64,000 nt of DNA from Ophiocordyceps camponoti-saundersi (nom. inval.) (Eukaryota; Ascomycota; Sordariomycetes; Hypocreales; Ophiocordycipitaceae), in NCBI GenBank assembly GCA_003339415.1, contig PDHQ01000147.1, positions 21,856-85,855 of the forward strand, read 5' to 3'. Below are positions 38,706-53,875 of the stretch, in pieces; the stretch's first letter is position 1; each line of letters begins with the position of its first letter. Below the pieces are notes generated by a model. It was given only the letters and a program-made list of their open reading frames with translations. It searched no databases and was not told the origin of the DNA. The position numbers and the translations under genes are program-made.

Positions 38706-39900
38706 TTAATCTTTTCTTTATTTTTATTTTTAGCTTTTTTAGCTTTAATATTCTTATTATTATTTCTTTAATTAAAATTATTATTATTATTTTAAGGTTC
38801 CTTAAGCTTTTTTTAAACTTATTATCTTATTTTAATAGCTTTTAAGTATAGTATAATAATATAAACTTTATATTTATATTTTCTTTTAAGTAAGTTTAAG
38901 GTAATTACCTTATAGCTAGTAAGGATTCTATAATAAAAAATAGAAGCTTTAAAGCTTAAGCCCTTAAGTATAATTAGACTAGCTTTTAAATTAATTAAAA
39001 ATATTTTATTATTTTAATATTTTAATTTAAAGCTATAATTATTTTATTTAAAGTTAAAATACTTAGATTTTTATATTCTTAGCTTATTAGCTTTTATAAT
39101 ATATAAGTTACTTATAGCTTAATTAATTAAATACTTATAATTATTATTAGTTTTATTTTAAGTATAGATAGCTTAGTTTTAGAATATAGAATATAGCTAA
39201 TAAGCGAATATTTAAGCTTAGGTTTAAATTATTTAATATTTAGTTTTTATTTATTCTTTAAGCTATTAATATATTATTATTATAAAAACTAATAAAATTA
39301 TAAGCTTAATATTAAAGTCTTAAAGGCGCTAAGTATTTATATTTCTATAAGCCTTTTTACCGCGTTTTAGGGATAATAAAATAAGAGAACGCGTAGGGCT
39401 CTTAATTCTTAAATAAGGTATCTTTTTAAGCTATTATTATAATTTTTATATAGGCAATTTTTTTAAGATTTATAGAATTAAAATAAAGGAATATTTAGGC
39501 TTTTTAATCTTAAAAAAAGCTTCCTTAATAATATTTAGTATTTATATTACTAAATTTAAAATTAATTATTCCTTCTAAGAAAAGTAAGCTATTTAATTCT
39601 ACTTTAATATTAAACTTAAGCTAAATAAAATTAATTATTTTCTTAAAAGTATATTAGTTAACTTATTAGCTATAAGGAGTATAATAATAATTATAAAAAG
39701 CGTAAATAAATATATTATATATTTTAATTTATATTAAAAAAACTCGATTATACTTAGAATAGGTACGCACTTATAAATAATAGTAAGTTATTTATAAATT
39801 CGTAATTAGCTTAAAAATTCGGCTTAGGGCTATAGCGCTCTAGCCCCTTAACTAAGGTAATAGCGGACGCGAAAAAAGAAGGCGTAGTAGGAGGAATCCG
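38706..39900. other. AT-rich RIPed DNA
   Basis: Stop-saturated, with no recognised domain. A GC-richer block at 39,790-39,940 immediately precedes the next LINE and may be its 5' UTR. Confidence 0.4.
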
Positions 39901-42900
39901 AATAACCTTTAAGCGTAATTAAGCGCGGGGCTAGCTAAGTTTACCTATAATCTAGTTAATAATAAACAAAATATAGGAAACTTATAAGAACCTTTTTAAG
40001 TCTTTTTTAATATCTTAATAAAATAATTTATATAATTTTATTAAGCTTTATTTTAATAAATTTATTTTAACTAATTTAAGCTATAATAGAATAATATATA
40101 AACTAACTTAGATAGGAGTTAAAATATATAAAATTAGCTAAAACTAAAGCTTTATATATAAAAGATATAAAATATATTATTATTAAGACTTTATAAGAAG
40201 TATTTTTATAAATATTACTAGTAAATTAAATATTAAAAATATAAATATAAGTTATATTACTTTTATAACCTTATTTTAAACTTAAGAAATAAATTTTATT
40301 TTAATATTAAAAGGAAATTATTATATATTTTAATAATATTTTAGATAATATTACTAATAAAACTTTTAAAAATATAATATAAGCTATTAATTATACTTTA
40401 AGGATAATATATTATTTAGCTATCCGCTACTTTAATAATAAGGATATAGCTATTATATTTAACTTTAATATTATAAAATTTATTTAAGACCCTTTTTAGG
40501 TTAAAACTATTTTTAAATTAGACGCTATTATTACTAACTACTTATATAATATTATTACTAAAAAGCTTCCTTTTACTTTAGCTATAAGAGATTAGGATAA
40601 TCTTATTATAAAAATTATATAAGTTAATAAAGTTATTTTTACTAAGCTTAAAGCTTTAAAAGCTATATTAAAATCTACTTAGATAATAGTTATTATTAAA
40701 CTTATTTCCCTTACTAACGCTAATTAACTTTATAATTATAAACTTATAATAAAAATATAAATCTTTAAGATAAAACTTTTTTTAGATTTTATCCGATTTT
40801 ATTAATCTTATAACTATTATTATTTTAATTATATTACTAAGTTTTATAAGTATACTAAGCTTTATAGTAAATATAATATTATTATATATAAAACTAAGGC
40901 TAAATATAAGGTAAGATAGGATAAATACTTATATATATATATTTTATATAATAGAAATTACTTAGCTTAGTTAAAGCTCTACCTTATAGCTATTTAAAAA
41001 TAAAATAAAGCTTATACTTATTATAAATAATAGCTTATATAATTTACTAAACTTAGTATATAGTTAGTAATACTTTTTTATATATAATTTACTTAGGAAT
41101 TAGTCCTTAAGTCCCCGTAATAGTTTACCGCTAATAGGAAGTATTATAAACTTATAAGTAGCTCCTAGCTAAAGCTATCTTTTAAAATATTAGTTAGCGG
41201 AGATATATTAGGAGCTATAAAACGCTAGATTAAGCGTAAAAAAAGCGTATTTTTATTAAACTTAAGATAATAACCCCTTAAGTAAACTTAGATTATAATA
41301 AATATTAATAAACTTACTTTTATATTATATTAAATAGATAGCTTTATTAAGACTAATATTAAACCTCTAACTATATTAGCCTTTACTAAGATTTAAATTA
41401 GAGCTACTATTAAGGCTTTTTGCAAAAATAATAAGAATATAATTATTATTACCTTTAACTCCTCCTTATATATTTAAGAATCCTTTTTTAGAATATTAAT
41501 AAGTAACTTAACTTAGTATAGCTAGCTTTTTATAATATATATAATTATAATATTATTACTTTATAAAAAATAATATATTACTTAGAAGCTAGTTCGCCCT
41601 TTTTTAAAACCTTACTTTATAAATTTATTTTTATAGTAAATAAGCGGCTATATATATCTATAAGCGCTATAGCGTTTTAAATTAGTTACTTATTATCGGT
41701 AAGAATTAAGCTAGAGTTAGCTTCGCTTTTAAACTAAAAAATATTTTAATATACTCCCTTTTAAATTAAGCTAAATAAGGCTACCTTTCCCTCCTTCCTA
41801 AGTTAAAGCTAAAAATAAAACGAATCCTTTTTAGGGACTTTAACTTATATTATTTATTATAAGATAGCTACGAATAATACTTTAATAACGCTAATTAGCT
41901 TATCTAAGAAACTTTTAAACTTAACTTCTTACTTTTTATTTTTAAAAGTAAATATATTAAAATATTTTATAGCTATTAAAATAATATATTAAATTTAGTT
42001 TAAGCTATAGCTAAGCTTTATACTATATATATAATATTAGACTTTAACTTTATAAAATTTAAATATATTTTTTAAATACTTATAATTAGTATATAAAATA
42101 TTAACCCCTTTACACTTAAGCTATATAAAGATAAGCTAATCTAAACCTTATTATAAGAGAATCCCTTACTTAAATTTTTATTTTTACCGCTATCGAAATT
42201 ACTAATTAAATTAACGCTACTCTTAACCGCTTTTATAATAAATTATAATAAATTATTTAAAACGCTATACTCTTTTATACCTTAATATTTAAAAAGAAGT
42301 AAACTTAGTTTACTCTAATAATTACCTATACTATTAAGGACGCTAAATAAGCTAAATATTACTACCGTAATTCCTTATCTAAATATAATTAGCTATAATT
42401 ATAGGAATTTACTTATAATTAAAAAAAAGTAATTACTTATTCTTATTAAGCTAACTAGCGTTTTTTCCTATACTTTATTAATAATAATTTTAGATAATTT
42501 TAATATATAAAGCGCTAAGCGCGGCTCTGTAATAAATTACTAGCTAAACTTATCTACCTCCTAGCTTTATAAGACTTAGGTAAGGGAGAGGCCGCGTTTT
42601 TCGAGGATAAAGCTTATATTTTAATAAATAAGTTTTTCCCCCCTATCCTTAACCTCCTCTTTATAGATAATAAAACGTTTAAACCTAGCTTCCTTATAAG
42701 ATAATATATTATTATAGATAATATTTAGATTACCTTTTATATTATATTATAGTAAAAGGTAACTAAGTTAGATTAAATCTTAACTAGCTTCCTTAAAATA
42801 TATTATTTAGTTTTTTATATATAGCTTATTTATATCTTTTACGCTTACTTTTAGCTTAGCTACTTTCTAAGTTAATTTTATATTATTATTATAATTATAT

Positions 42901-44384
42901 TATATAAGTAAGGTAAAAAGTTAGAAATTTACTAATAAGCTAGTAACTATAAGCTAATCTCCCTTTTATATTACTTTAGTAAAATACTTAAGTTTATTAT
43001 AAGTAAGTAGTTATCTAATACCGCTAAATTATATTAGCTTTTTCCTAATAGCTAAATAAGTAATAAATAGAATAAGTTAATAAAACTAGCTATTCTTATA
43101 ATTATAAAACTTATTTAAGCTATTTAAGCTAGAAAAAAAGTTGCTTTTTTTTATAACTTAATATAAAAAAAGCTTTTAATATTATTTATTATTTATTATA
43201 ATAAATTACTTTATAAATTTATATATATAAAAACTTTACTTAAATTTAAACTTTCTTATAAAGTTATTTTAGCTATTACTTCTTATATTTACGCTTTAAT
43301 AAATAGATTTTCGCACCTTTCCTAGTTTAAACTAAAGTTTCTTAAAGCTCCCTACTTTTTATTATACTCTTTATCCTTTATATAATAATATTTTACCGAT
43401 ATTTAAAATATAAACCTAAGCTAGAAATTATTAAGTTTACTAATAATATAAACCTCCTTAATATTAAGCTAGATATTATTATAATTATAAGATATCTCTA
43501 ATTAGTATAATATATTTATAAAAAGTAAGCTTAAAATTATAATATAGCTTTTAAGCTAAATAAGAGCAAACTAATATATTTTTCTAAAAAATATTACTTA
43601 ATATAATATATAGTTAAGCTAAATATATATAAAATCTACCTTATTTTTAAAGCGCCCTTACTTAGCATTTAAGTTTATAAATAACTATATTAAAAAATAG
43701 ATATTTAAACTATATATAATAAACTCTTTAGATAAAATCTTACTTTTACTATTTTAATAATATTTACCTAAAGGTATACCTTCCTTTAAGCTAAAAAGTT
43801 ATATATAAAAGTTATATAATTTTTAATATTTTACGCTTTTATTATTTTCTATATAATTACCTTAAAAACTAGGAACCTTTTAAGCCTTATTAAGATTATA
43901 AGCCTTACTTAGTTATAATACTTATATATTATCTTTAGCGCTTCTAAAATAACTTTAATTTATTACTTAAAAGCTAAGTTTTAAACCCCCTTAATTAACT
44001 TTTATATAAAAAAGAGAAAAGCTAATATTTCTTACTAGCTTATAAAGGTAAATATATTAAATATAATTTAATACGCGTTTAAGTTTATTTTAAAGTTTCT
44101 TATAAAATTCCTTATATACCGCTTAACTTAATATAATAAAACTAAGTCCTTACTTTAAAAAAAAACTAAGATAAATAATAATATAAGCTTACGCTTTATA
44201 TAATACCTTCGATAAGAAAATTACTTAGCGCCTCTTTTATAAAAATTAGATATATTAATAAAAATAGTAAAAAAACCGCTTTTAATAAGCTTATCTTAAG
44301 TTTACCCTTTTCCTAGCTAATTTCCCCTTACGCTTAAACTAGCTTATAATTACTATAAGATATTATAATCTTTAAAAATATATT
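39900..44384 (+). mobile_element. Second LINE (Tad1/I-like), 3' end interrupted by Z2
   Basis: On the + strand, ORF1 (about 40.4-41.05 kb) shows a double zinc-knuckle arrangement, with Y or C at knuckle positions around FYxSYNYYYFNYITKFY. The endonuclease follows, with a clear FRDFNLYYLLxDSYE block at about 41,835-41,885 (RIPed GDFNLHHPLWDSYE type). The reverse transcriptase lies at about 42.3-44.2 kb, with YKLISLLYYFSKILKFIISK (RIPed RPISLL...K.LE). The RNase H end is missing because the 1,866-bp Z2 element starts at 44,385. It is unrelated at the nucleotide level to the LINE at 32 kb as far as I can see. Confidence 0.7.
41700..44300 (+). pseudogene. LINE endonuclease-reverse transcriptase ORF2 remnant
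   Basis: AP-type endonuclease motif DFN near 41,838 and RT palm/finger motifs near 42,950-43,170 (LFPNSxISNKxNKLIKLAIL, matching the LLP.SQ.G.R..RST..A.. region). All stops are TAA/TAG. It would nick target DNA and copy LINE RNA by target-primed reverse transcription if intact. Confidence 0.65.
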
Positions 44385-45525
44385 ATAATAATAATAATAT
44401 TTATATACTAATATACCCTATATAGCTTAAAACTATTTTATATATATTTTAAAAGGGGGAAAAACTAAAAAACTTAAAGTAAAATCCTTTTTTTAAGCGT
44501 TACCTTAGCTTTAAGTTAGACCCCGCCTACACCCGGTACTTTATATATTTAATAAGTTAGGTATTAACTAGTAATTTAGAAGCTAATATTTCCCCTAAAG
44601 CGGACTTTATTATAGTAAAAATATATATAAACTAAGTTTAGTATAAAGTTTATATAGCTTACTTATCCTTTTAGCTATTATTATCGCTATAAACTAAATC
44701 CTTATATTTAATTAAAATAACTTTAATAATCCGATTAATTAAGGCCTTATTAGTATAGCTTAAGAATATATAAAAGTTTTATTATCTTATAATAAACCTT
44801 ATAATAGCTAACTTTAAAAAATAGCTAAATTATTATAATAAAGCTATAAATAAATATAAAATTAAAGTTAGGGGAGGAGGTATTATTATATTTACTTTTT
44901 AGTATTTCCGCCCTAGCTATTATTAGCTTCTAGTTAGCGCTAAAAAAAGGAGGAGCGGTATATATAAAATTCTAATTTATAAACTTTTAAGGTTAGGTAA
45001 TATACGCGTTCTTTACCCGGTCTTATATTACTCTTATCTTAAAATAAAGTTACTTTTACTTAAAGTAAAACCCTTAATAAAAAAAATAATAATATAATCT
45101 TTTCTTATAAGTTATAAAATAAATAAACTTACTTTTTATATATAAAGCGGTAAAATACTTATTATATTATAGCTTTATTATATAATATTTAATAATATAT
45201 TTAAATTAGTAATATTTAAAATATTACTAAAGTTAAATTTTCTATATATATAGTTTAATATTAAAGATCTTTACTTATATTATTATATTATTATTATAAA
45301 TTTAATTTATATTTATTATATTATTAATAATAATTATTAAAAAACTCCGCTAAATTTTTAAATAATATTTCTTTATATATAATTATATTATTAAAATTTT
45401 ATTTAATAACTTAATCTTTTTTTAAAACGCTTCCTTATTATTTTATTATAAAGCTTATATTAGTATTTTTTTATAATAAAAGTATAGTTTTCGCTAATTA
45501 AGCGTACTATTCTTTTAAAAATAAT
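44385..45525 (-). mobile_element. Z2, 3' part (split by copia A; continues at 60,750-61,474)
   Basis: In reverse complement it matches Z1 from about 29,840 to 30,971, including the tail ataataataataatat at 44,385. The two parts (1,141 + 725 bp) add up to 1,866 bp, equal to Z1. Target duplication is tttaaaaatatatt at 44,371-44,384 and ttttaaaatatatt at 61,475-61,488. The copia A insertion site is marked by ataat on both sides. Confidence 0.75.
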
Positions 45526-46199
45526 TATAAGTGCTTATAATAATTTTTATTCTTTATAATAAATAATAAAGGTATAAATAACTAATATAAAAATATAATA
45601 ACTACTCTATAATATAATATAAAAAATCTAGTATTTTATTATATTTATTATATAAATAAATAACTAAAGTTATTATTTTATACCTTAAAAGTATTAGCAT
45701 AATATATTATTACCTTCGTATATAAGGCTCCGGCCCTCTAAGGCTAAGAATAATATAGACTTTTAAGACCTTATACGGATCCGTTACGGTCGGCGTTTCT
45801 AGACTTTACGGAAATAGGTAATACGGAAAGCCGAATATTAAACTAACTATAATACTTTCCGGACTTCCGAAAATACTCCTAAATATATTATCTTCTAGTA
45901 TATAGAATAACCTTCTCCTTAACCGGAAAGGTTACTACGTTTATAAGAAATTAAGTATTTAGAGAAGAGGTTTTCCTACTACTTAGTAGATAGTAATTTA
46001 ATTACTTACTCTTTTCCCTACTTTCTAAATAATTCTATTATTAACTTATTATTATAAAACTATTACTATTTTAATCCGATTTAAACGCGCTTCTATATCT
46101 AATAATCCTATTATTTAAATCTTTATTATTAGATAATTAATTATCTTCCTAACTTTAAACTAATTAAAAGTGCTATCTAACTTCTATCTAGTATTTATA
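45526..46199 (+). repeat. Copia A 5' LTR (674 bp)
   Basis: Direct repeat of 60,071-60,744. It includes a GC-rich block with gatccgttacggtcggcgtttc and the sequence aaacgcgcttctatat near its end. Confidence 0.92.
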
Positions 46200-46214
46200 T
46201 AATAGTAATTCCTC

Positions 46215-49200
46215 TTATTTTAAAAAGGCTATAAAAAATCTAGAAAAAATAATAAAAATACCTATAAATAGATAAGCTATACCTTAGCTAAGAAATATAT
46301 CTTTTAAGGTTTAGTATAATTTTTCGAAGCTTTAGGGCTTAAAGAATTATCTTACGTAAGCTCTACGTATAGAAAGTGCCCTTATTCGCGAGAAACTTTA
46401 ACTTACTATATAGTAAGAAAGTAACGTTAAAACTAAAAACGCCTTAGCCCTTATAAGGCTATTTATCGATAATAATCCCTTAACGTAAATAAAGTATATT
46501 AAAGATACTAAAGTTACCTAAGATAGGTTAAAAAACCTTTATAATTCCTCTTCCTTTATATTAAATTTCCTTCTTATAGGTAATTTATTTAATATATATT
46601 ATACGGAAGGTAATATAGAAGTTTATCTTAATAAGATAAAATTAAGCTACGAAGAGCTTCTTTTTAGGGATATTAAGATACCCGAAATCGTTATAATAAA
46701 CTTAACGCTTATAAGCTTTCGAAACGAATATCGAGGCTTTATAATAAATATTATATAAGCTTTACGAAATAACGAAAAAGCGTATACTCTCGAGACCCTC
46801 TTCTCTTCCCTTATAAACGAAGAGAAAAGAAATACTTTTTCGGCTTCGGCTACTTCTAAAAAGGTTTTATATACCTCTTATAAAGGTAAGAAGCCTTATA
46901 AGTAGAAGAAAGAAATTATTTTTTACCCGAATTATAAAAATAAAGGGCATAAAGTAGATTTATGCTAGTATTTATACTCCTATAAAGTACTTAATTAGTA
47001 GGAATAAAAGGATACTTTTTCGGAAGAAAAGAGAAAAATATAATAAATAAAGGCTTTATTAAAAGCCCGGAAAGAGAGGAAAATAAAGGAAAAAATTATA
47101 GCTATTATAAATTCCCCTATTAGTCCTATTCTAAAGAAAATGAAAAATCCTTATTATAAACCGGCTCGAAAAACGACTAAGAAAATAGTCCTTCTTACGA
47201 AAAATAATTAAATAACTAAATTAAATTTAGACGAAGAAGAGATCGAAGAAGAAGAAGAAGAAGTTAAAGAAGAATAAAGGGAATAATTTAATTCTAACGA
47301 AGAAGTTGAATTTATCGATATCCCTATATAGGTAAATAATACCTTTCTTCCTTTTATTAATAATATAACTAATAATAATACTATAAGATCTATAGATTTA
47401 AATATTAGTAATAATAAATTGCAAAAGATGTAAAATTCTATTTTTTCTACCTCTAATACCTATAGTAATAATAAAAATATAACGTATTTCCTTTACGATA
47501 TAGGTATAATAAAATATATAGTATTTAATAAGGAATTATTAATTAACTATAAGCCTATTAGTATAAAGGTATAATAGGGAAAAGTAAATATTATAATAGT
47601 AAAGGGAGCTAGAGATATTATTTTCTAGTTTAAAAATAATAAATAGTATTATAAATTAAGTAATATATTTTATATACCTAAATTAGGTATTAATATACTA
47701 TTATAATTTTAGTTTAATAAAATAAGTGCTTTAATTTATATAAAAATAGTATAATTATTTATAAATAATAAAGAGATAGCTAAAGGCTATAGATTTAATA
47801 ATCTTTATTATTTACCTTACTTAATTACTAAGTATAAGTATAATAAGCTTAAGAGGAATATAAATAATAAAGAATATATATAAAATACTAGTAAAGAAAT
47901 AGATTTATTTCTATAATATAAAAGACTAGGGTATATTAATTATAGAATTTTAATTAGATTCTTAAAAAGCAGAGATAATACTATTAAATTTAATTATAAT
48001 AGTATTAAATAAGTAAAATAATATAAAGAGTATATATAAGCTAAATTAACTAATAAGATTAATAAGAAAGCTTCTACTACGTAGTATATATACTTAGAAA
48101 AAATAAGTATAGATATCTAGGGTTTTATTAAAATTCCTACTTATAATAAATATACGTATTTTATTACGTTTTTAGACTCTTATACTAGATTCTTAAATAT
48201 AGCACTTATAAAAACAAAATATAGTGCTTTATAAGAATTTATTAATTATAAAATAAGGGTTAAAAATAATAATAATAATATTAAAATAAAGCAAGTCTTT
48301 ATAGATAACGCTAAGGAATTTATATATAATATAAAGAACTATTATATAAAATAAGGTATTATTTTTAATACTAGCCCGCTTAATACTAAGGAGCTTAACG
48401 GTAAAATAGAAAGAATAAATAGAATATTACTAGATAAAGTACGTGCTATTTTATATATAGCTAACCTGCCCTATTATCTATAGGGGGAAGCTATTATTAC
48501 TACTACTTATCTATATAATAGGTCTCTATATAGTAAATTAGGCTATAAGACTCCTTACGAATTAAAAAATAATACTACTTTATCTATTAAAGAATTAGAT
48601 AAGATTAAAATATTTAATAGTATTATTTACTATAAAAATAAGAATCCTAGTATTAAATTAAACCCTCGGGCTAATAAAGGAATTATTATAAGCTACTTAG
48701 ATAACACTTATAAGATCTAAGATTTTAATAAAAAAACTGTGATTATATAATTAAGATATAGTTAATATATTATAAGATATAGTTATTTTAGAAAATAACT
48801 TTATATAAAGGGATAATAATAATAAAGAAGAAGAAAATAATATATAGCTAGATTTTAATACTATTCCTTCTATAACTCGATCCCTTATAGCGGAAAAAGA
48901 GAAGGAAATAGCAGAATTAGCTAATAAATAACTACTATAAGAATATAATAGTAGCAAAAATAATAAAATAAAGGATCTACCTTCTATAGAAGTAAGAATA
49001 CCTAAAAAGCTTATAAAAGAATTAAAAGACTACGAATCTTACCCTAAAATAAATAGTATTCTAAAAGAAAAGAATATTATAGCTATTTTATATACGCTAG
49101 AAAATCCAGATCCTATAAAGCCTAAAATAACTAAATAGGCTTTGAATAGTAATAATAAATTAGATTAGAAAAAAGCTATATAATCTAAAATAGAGAAATT

Positions 49201-50187
49201 AATTAAATAAGAAACTTAGGAAATTAAAATAATACCTAAGGATAGAAATCCTTTAGGAGGCTGTTAGGTTTATAAGCTTAAAAGGGATAATAATAATAAT
49301 ATAACTAAATATAAAGCCCGCTTTATAATATAAGGCTTTAATTAGGTATACGGCTTAGATTACTTAGAAACGTTTTCTACTACTGCTTAACCTAAAAGTA
49401 TAAGGTTATTATTATTAATAGCTTTATAAAATAATTTAATAGTAAAGTAATACGATATAAAGAATGCCTTTATTTATACTAAAATAGATATTAAAATCTA
49501 TATGAAATTGCCTACTAAATTCGAGGAATTTATAATAAAGGATTATTATAATAAAAATAATATAAAGCTTCCTTCGAATTATAAAAACCTAATTAAAACT
49601 AATAACTTAGTTTTAAAATTAAGAAAAGCGTTATATAGCTTAAAATAAAGTCCTAAACTATAGTATAATTATTTAGCTACTACGCTAAAGAAATAGGGAT
49701 TTTATCCTCTTTTATTAGATAAAGAGGTATTTATAAATAAAAAGCTAAAAATAGCCTTAGCAATATACGTTAACGATATATTAGTAGCCGCTAAGAATAA
49801 TAATACTATAATAAATATATTATAGAAATTAAATAAAGACTTAAAAGTATAAGATTTAGGCTATTTATAAGACTTTTTAGGTATATATATTATTTTTAAT
49901 AAGCAAAATAATACGCTAAAAATAACTTAAGAGAAATATACTAGAAATAAGCTTAAAGAATTAAATAAAGAATATATAGGCTTCTTAGATATACCTTCGA
50001 AGCCTAGAAATAAATTAAAGAAAGCTATTATACAGCTTAATAAAGAAATAATATTATAATATTAGAAGGAAATAGGCTCTCTATTATATTTAGCCTTATA
50101 AATAAAACCCGATATATTATATTCTATTATATTTTATACTAGATTTAGTAGTAAGCCTAATATTATATATATAAATACTTTAAATAT
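46215..50187 (+). pseudogene. Copia A gag-pol (gag, protease, integrase, RT), RIP-inactivated
   Basis: Gag ends with a CCHC knuckle at 46,924-46,965, read as YPNYKNKGHKVDLC (the first two C are Y after RIP). The protease motif LYDIGIIK at 47,491-47,514 corresponds to DTG. Integrase has D at 48,112, D at 48,304 (FIDNAKEF) and E at 48,409 (NGKIERIN), with 34 residues between the last two. The RT catalytic box reads YVND at 49,766-49,777 instead of YVDD. Stops are TAA/TAG only. The frame is broken at 50,187 by the gypsy insertion and resumes at 59,299. Confidence 0.88.
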
Positions 50188-50598
50188 TATAAGGGAAGCT
50201 TATATAAGATATACTAAAAAAAAGAGATAGCGATAATTAAGTTAGAAAAGAGAAAGAAAAGTATATAAGTATAGTTTATAAAGGTTTACTTTAAGAGTTA
50301 TATTAAGAGTAAAGCTAATTCTTATCGAATTATAATACTAGAAACTACTACGAACTATATATAAGGGGATTATAACTTAAGGGTAAACTCCTCGCGATAT
50401 AAACTATAACTCCCGGGGTCTTATCTAGGACCTTAGCGTAGTTTAAAAACTTACCTTTAATATCTAACTATTCTATCCTAATTAGAAATATATTATATAT
50501 TTTCCGACTAATTTCGGTATTATATCGTAATAGCTTTATAATATTTACGTAACCTTATAGTTATTTTTTATATATAATTATCTTATAACTTTATTATA
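50188..50598 (-). repeat. Gypsy 3' LTR (411 bp)
   Basis: Direct repeat of 58,883-59,293, starting tataaggg and ending tttattata on the + strand. Confidence 0.92.
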
Positions 50599-50929
50599 AC
50601 TATCTTCTTATTTTAAATAACTAAATATTAAAGTAAAATAGTTATAGGTTATTATAGATATATAGTAATAAAGTAAAAAAGAAAAGGTTACGTATAAGTA
50701 AAACGCGTTATTAGTTATAAGAATACGCGCGTAATTATAATAATAGTAATTATTTATTATTAATTCGGGGTAAAATATAAGTAACTTTAAGTATATATTA
50801 TTATTATTATAATTTTTTCTTTTTATTATCTTTAAAAAGATCTTATCTTTATTTTTATCTTAAGGTTATTTTACTACGTAATAATATATCCTCTTAATAT
50901 TATATTATATAGTAAAGCCCTTAATAGCT

Positions 50930-53875
50930 TTTATATATATTTCGATAAGAAAGGGAATCTTTTTAGTAGTAGCTTACTTAATAACGATATTCTATATATT
51001 AATATAAAAACGCTTAAAGAAACGCTAAAAAAGATAAGTATAGTAATATCGAAGAAAATTATAAGAATATTAAGTAATAAGGGCTTAAAGCGTAAGTAAT
51101 TCGGTATATATTTATAAGAGATATATTAATATATTATAAGAATACTAAGTTAAGGTTTACTAGCGATAATTACCGAAAAAGATAGAGGTAATAAGATACT
51201 AAAAAAAGTATAAAAGCTAAAGTCCGTAATAACTAAAGTAATTAATACGGATAAGGAGATAACTATCTATCCTAAGCTAAAGATAAGTAGTAAGATATTA
51301 AAAAAGGCGTAAAAGCTTATATCTAAGGCTAAAAATAGCTTAGCTAAGAAATAGCGCGTTAAGAGTAAAAGGGGTAAGGTAGCTAAGGAGAAGGTAAAAG
51401 CGCTAGCTATAAAGGAGGTAGCTAAGGAGGAAAAGTCTTATATTAAGGTAGAATAAGTAAGATATTTAATATTAGAGTATACTAAGGTTACTAAGAAGAT
51501 AGAGCTGAAGAAGAAAATTCGGAGTAGTAAAAGTAAGAGTTATAAAACCGATATTAGAATAATATACTAATAAGTTATAAAAATTAAGAGTACTAAATTT
51601 ATTAAAAACTCTAATAAGGAAAATATAATAATAGTTAATATAAAATAGTAAGTAAAGGTAAAAGAGTATTATTTTTATATTAACTTTAATAAGTAAACTA
51701 AGAAATAGTTCTTAAATTAGCTTTTCTTATTAAAAGAAGATAGCGGCTATCTAATAATAATTAACGCGGCGTTAAAATAATACGTATTAGATATAATTAT
51801 TATAAAAAGTTAAGAGAGAGTAAAGATTATAGCTATAGAATATTATATAGAGAAAATATAATCTATTTTAGCGCTTAGTAAATAAGACTAGCTAAGGTTA
51901 TCTAAGAGTTAATACTAACTTAGTATAATATTTATAAAAGCTAAGAAATTATTACTTAAAACTTAATATAAAAATCGCGGTAAGGGTAAATCTAATAAGC
52001 TATAAGATAAAAAAGTAAGAGGCTACGTTTTAAAAGGTAACTTATTACGTAAAATAGTTATAAAAGTAATACTATCTTATAATTAAGAGGCCTCCGCTAC
52101 TATATATATAATAATATATAGTTATATTAAGTAAAAAATAATATAAAAGTATATTATAGCGATTTTTAAGGATTAAAGTATATCGCGCAAAGTTCGTAAT
52201 ATAATCGCTAAGGAGTTTATCTAATATAAAGATAAAATTTAAATTCCTAATTTAAGAAATACTTTAATATAAAAAACTTAAAGCTAAGCGTTATTAGAAC
52301 TTACTAAAAGTACTAATAAAAATTTATTAATAACTTACTTAGCAGCTATTATAAAAAAAATTAATATAGCTTAAAAAAAAATAATATAGGAAATATATAA
52401 CTTAGTACTAAACTATATAAATATAATTATAAAAAAAGGTAAGATACGCCTATTTAATAAAAACGCGACTATAGCGTAAGGAGTTTATAAAGCTATTATA
52501 GAGGAGTTTAGTAAATATTACGTTAAGTAAATAACTAAGGCGGAAAAGTCGCTAGGGGCGGCGAAGCTTATTAGAAATATAGCCTAAGCGGGGAGGAATT
52601 AAGGCTAAGTTAACGGAGATATAGCGGAGGTTACGAAAGAGTTTATCGAGGTTAAAAGAGAAAAGGATAATACTAATAATAATAAAGCTAACTAAGAGTT
52701 AGAAATTAAATATAAAAAGTAAATAGAGTTATCTAATAACGAAAAGGAGAATGCTAATAAGAGAGAGGTTTATAACGAAAATAACGATAATAATAAGTTT
52801 AATAATAAAAATACGCCTAAGTAGAAGATAACTTATACTTATAGCCGGGGTAAGGCGGGGGCAAAAAGGGAGGGATATACGAAAAAGTTTAAAAAAATAT
52901 CTTATCTAAAGCGGGAGAAAATTATCTAATATAATCTTAACTAATATACTAAATATTTCTAGTTTTACTTAAAGGAATATATATCTTATATTATTAAGGA
53001 TAAGATATTTAGTATTAAGTATTAGCGTTTTAAAATTAAAGCTTTTTAGTATAACTTTTATTAAAATAAAAAAGTAACTTATATACTTATTCTTATTAGT
53101 ATATTAAGAAATTAGTTTAACTATATAATAATAGCGGGGGAGCTAAGGTATATTTTTAATATAATATATTATAAGGCCGGTTATATAATTAAGAAAAATA
53201 AGTTAACTTTATCTAAGTAAGGAAAACTTAACGTAGCTTAGATCGCCTAGCACTTAGCGGAGTTATTTATAGCAGTATTAACCGCTTATATTTAGGAATA
53301 TAAGCTTATAGGAACGAATAAGGTATCTATTAAAGCTAGGGGGTAATATCGAGGTTTAATATAATAGCGATAAGCGCTATTAACTACTAACTATTATACT
53401 TTTAGAACGATTACCTTAGAAAAAAGCCTAAAACCGCCGAAGTCCTATATTAACGAAGAGGGGCGTTTTTAGCTTATAAGAAAAGGAGAACTTATAATAA
53501 CGTACTAGAAGTTATTATTATTTCTCCGTCTTCTCTTAGGGGACGAAAAATATATTAAGTAAGAGGTAGCGCTAGCTTATACGCGTAAGCGGATAGAGAG
53601 AGTCCTACGTAGCCTTATAAATAAGGAGTTTAAGCTATAGAAGGTATCGATTCGTAAACGTTTTAATATATACGCTCTATATAGTAATATTAACGCTTAT
53701 AAGTATATTACGGTTAAGAAAACGAAGCGCGCTACGAAGGTAGAGAAAGCAGCGTAGGAGGAGATAGCGTAAGCGCTTTAAATTAAGAAAAAGCTACTAA
53801 TAAATTAAGAGTTAGGGGTAAAATATACTCGTAACGAAGATAAAAAAGACGAAGATATTCGATAAGTCTATTAGT
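50930..53875 (+). pseudogene. Long antisense degenerate frame inside the gypsy element
   Basis: From about 51,000 to 53,875 one + strand frame stays free of frameshifts for about 980 codons. It is interrupted only by TAA and TAG codons, the expected RIP products of CAA, CAG and TGG. The deduced protein is rich in lysine. It has a basic N-terminal third (KVAKEKVKALAIKEVAKEE at about 51,380-51,435), a central acidic/asparagine part (52,640-52,800), a basic linker (TYSRGKAGAKREGYTKKFKK near 52,835) and a conserved-looking C-terminal part (LLFLRLLLGDEKYIK then ALAYTRKRIERVLRSLINKEF, 53,515-53,640). I do not recognise a family. It runs opposite to pol and converges with it near 54.0 kb. Confidence 0.65.
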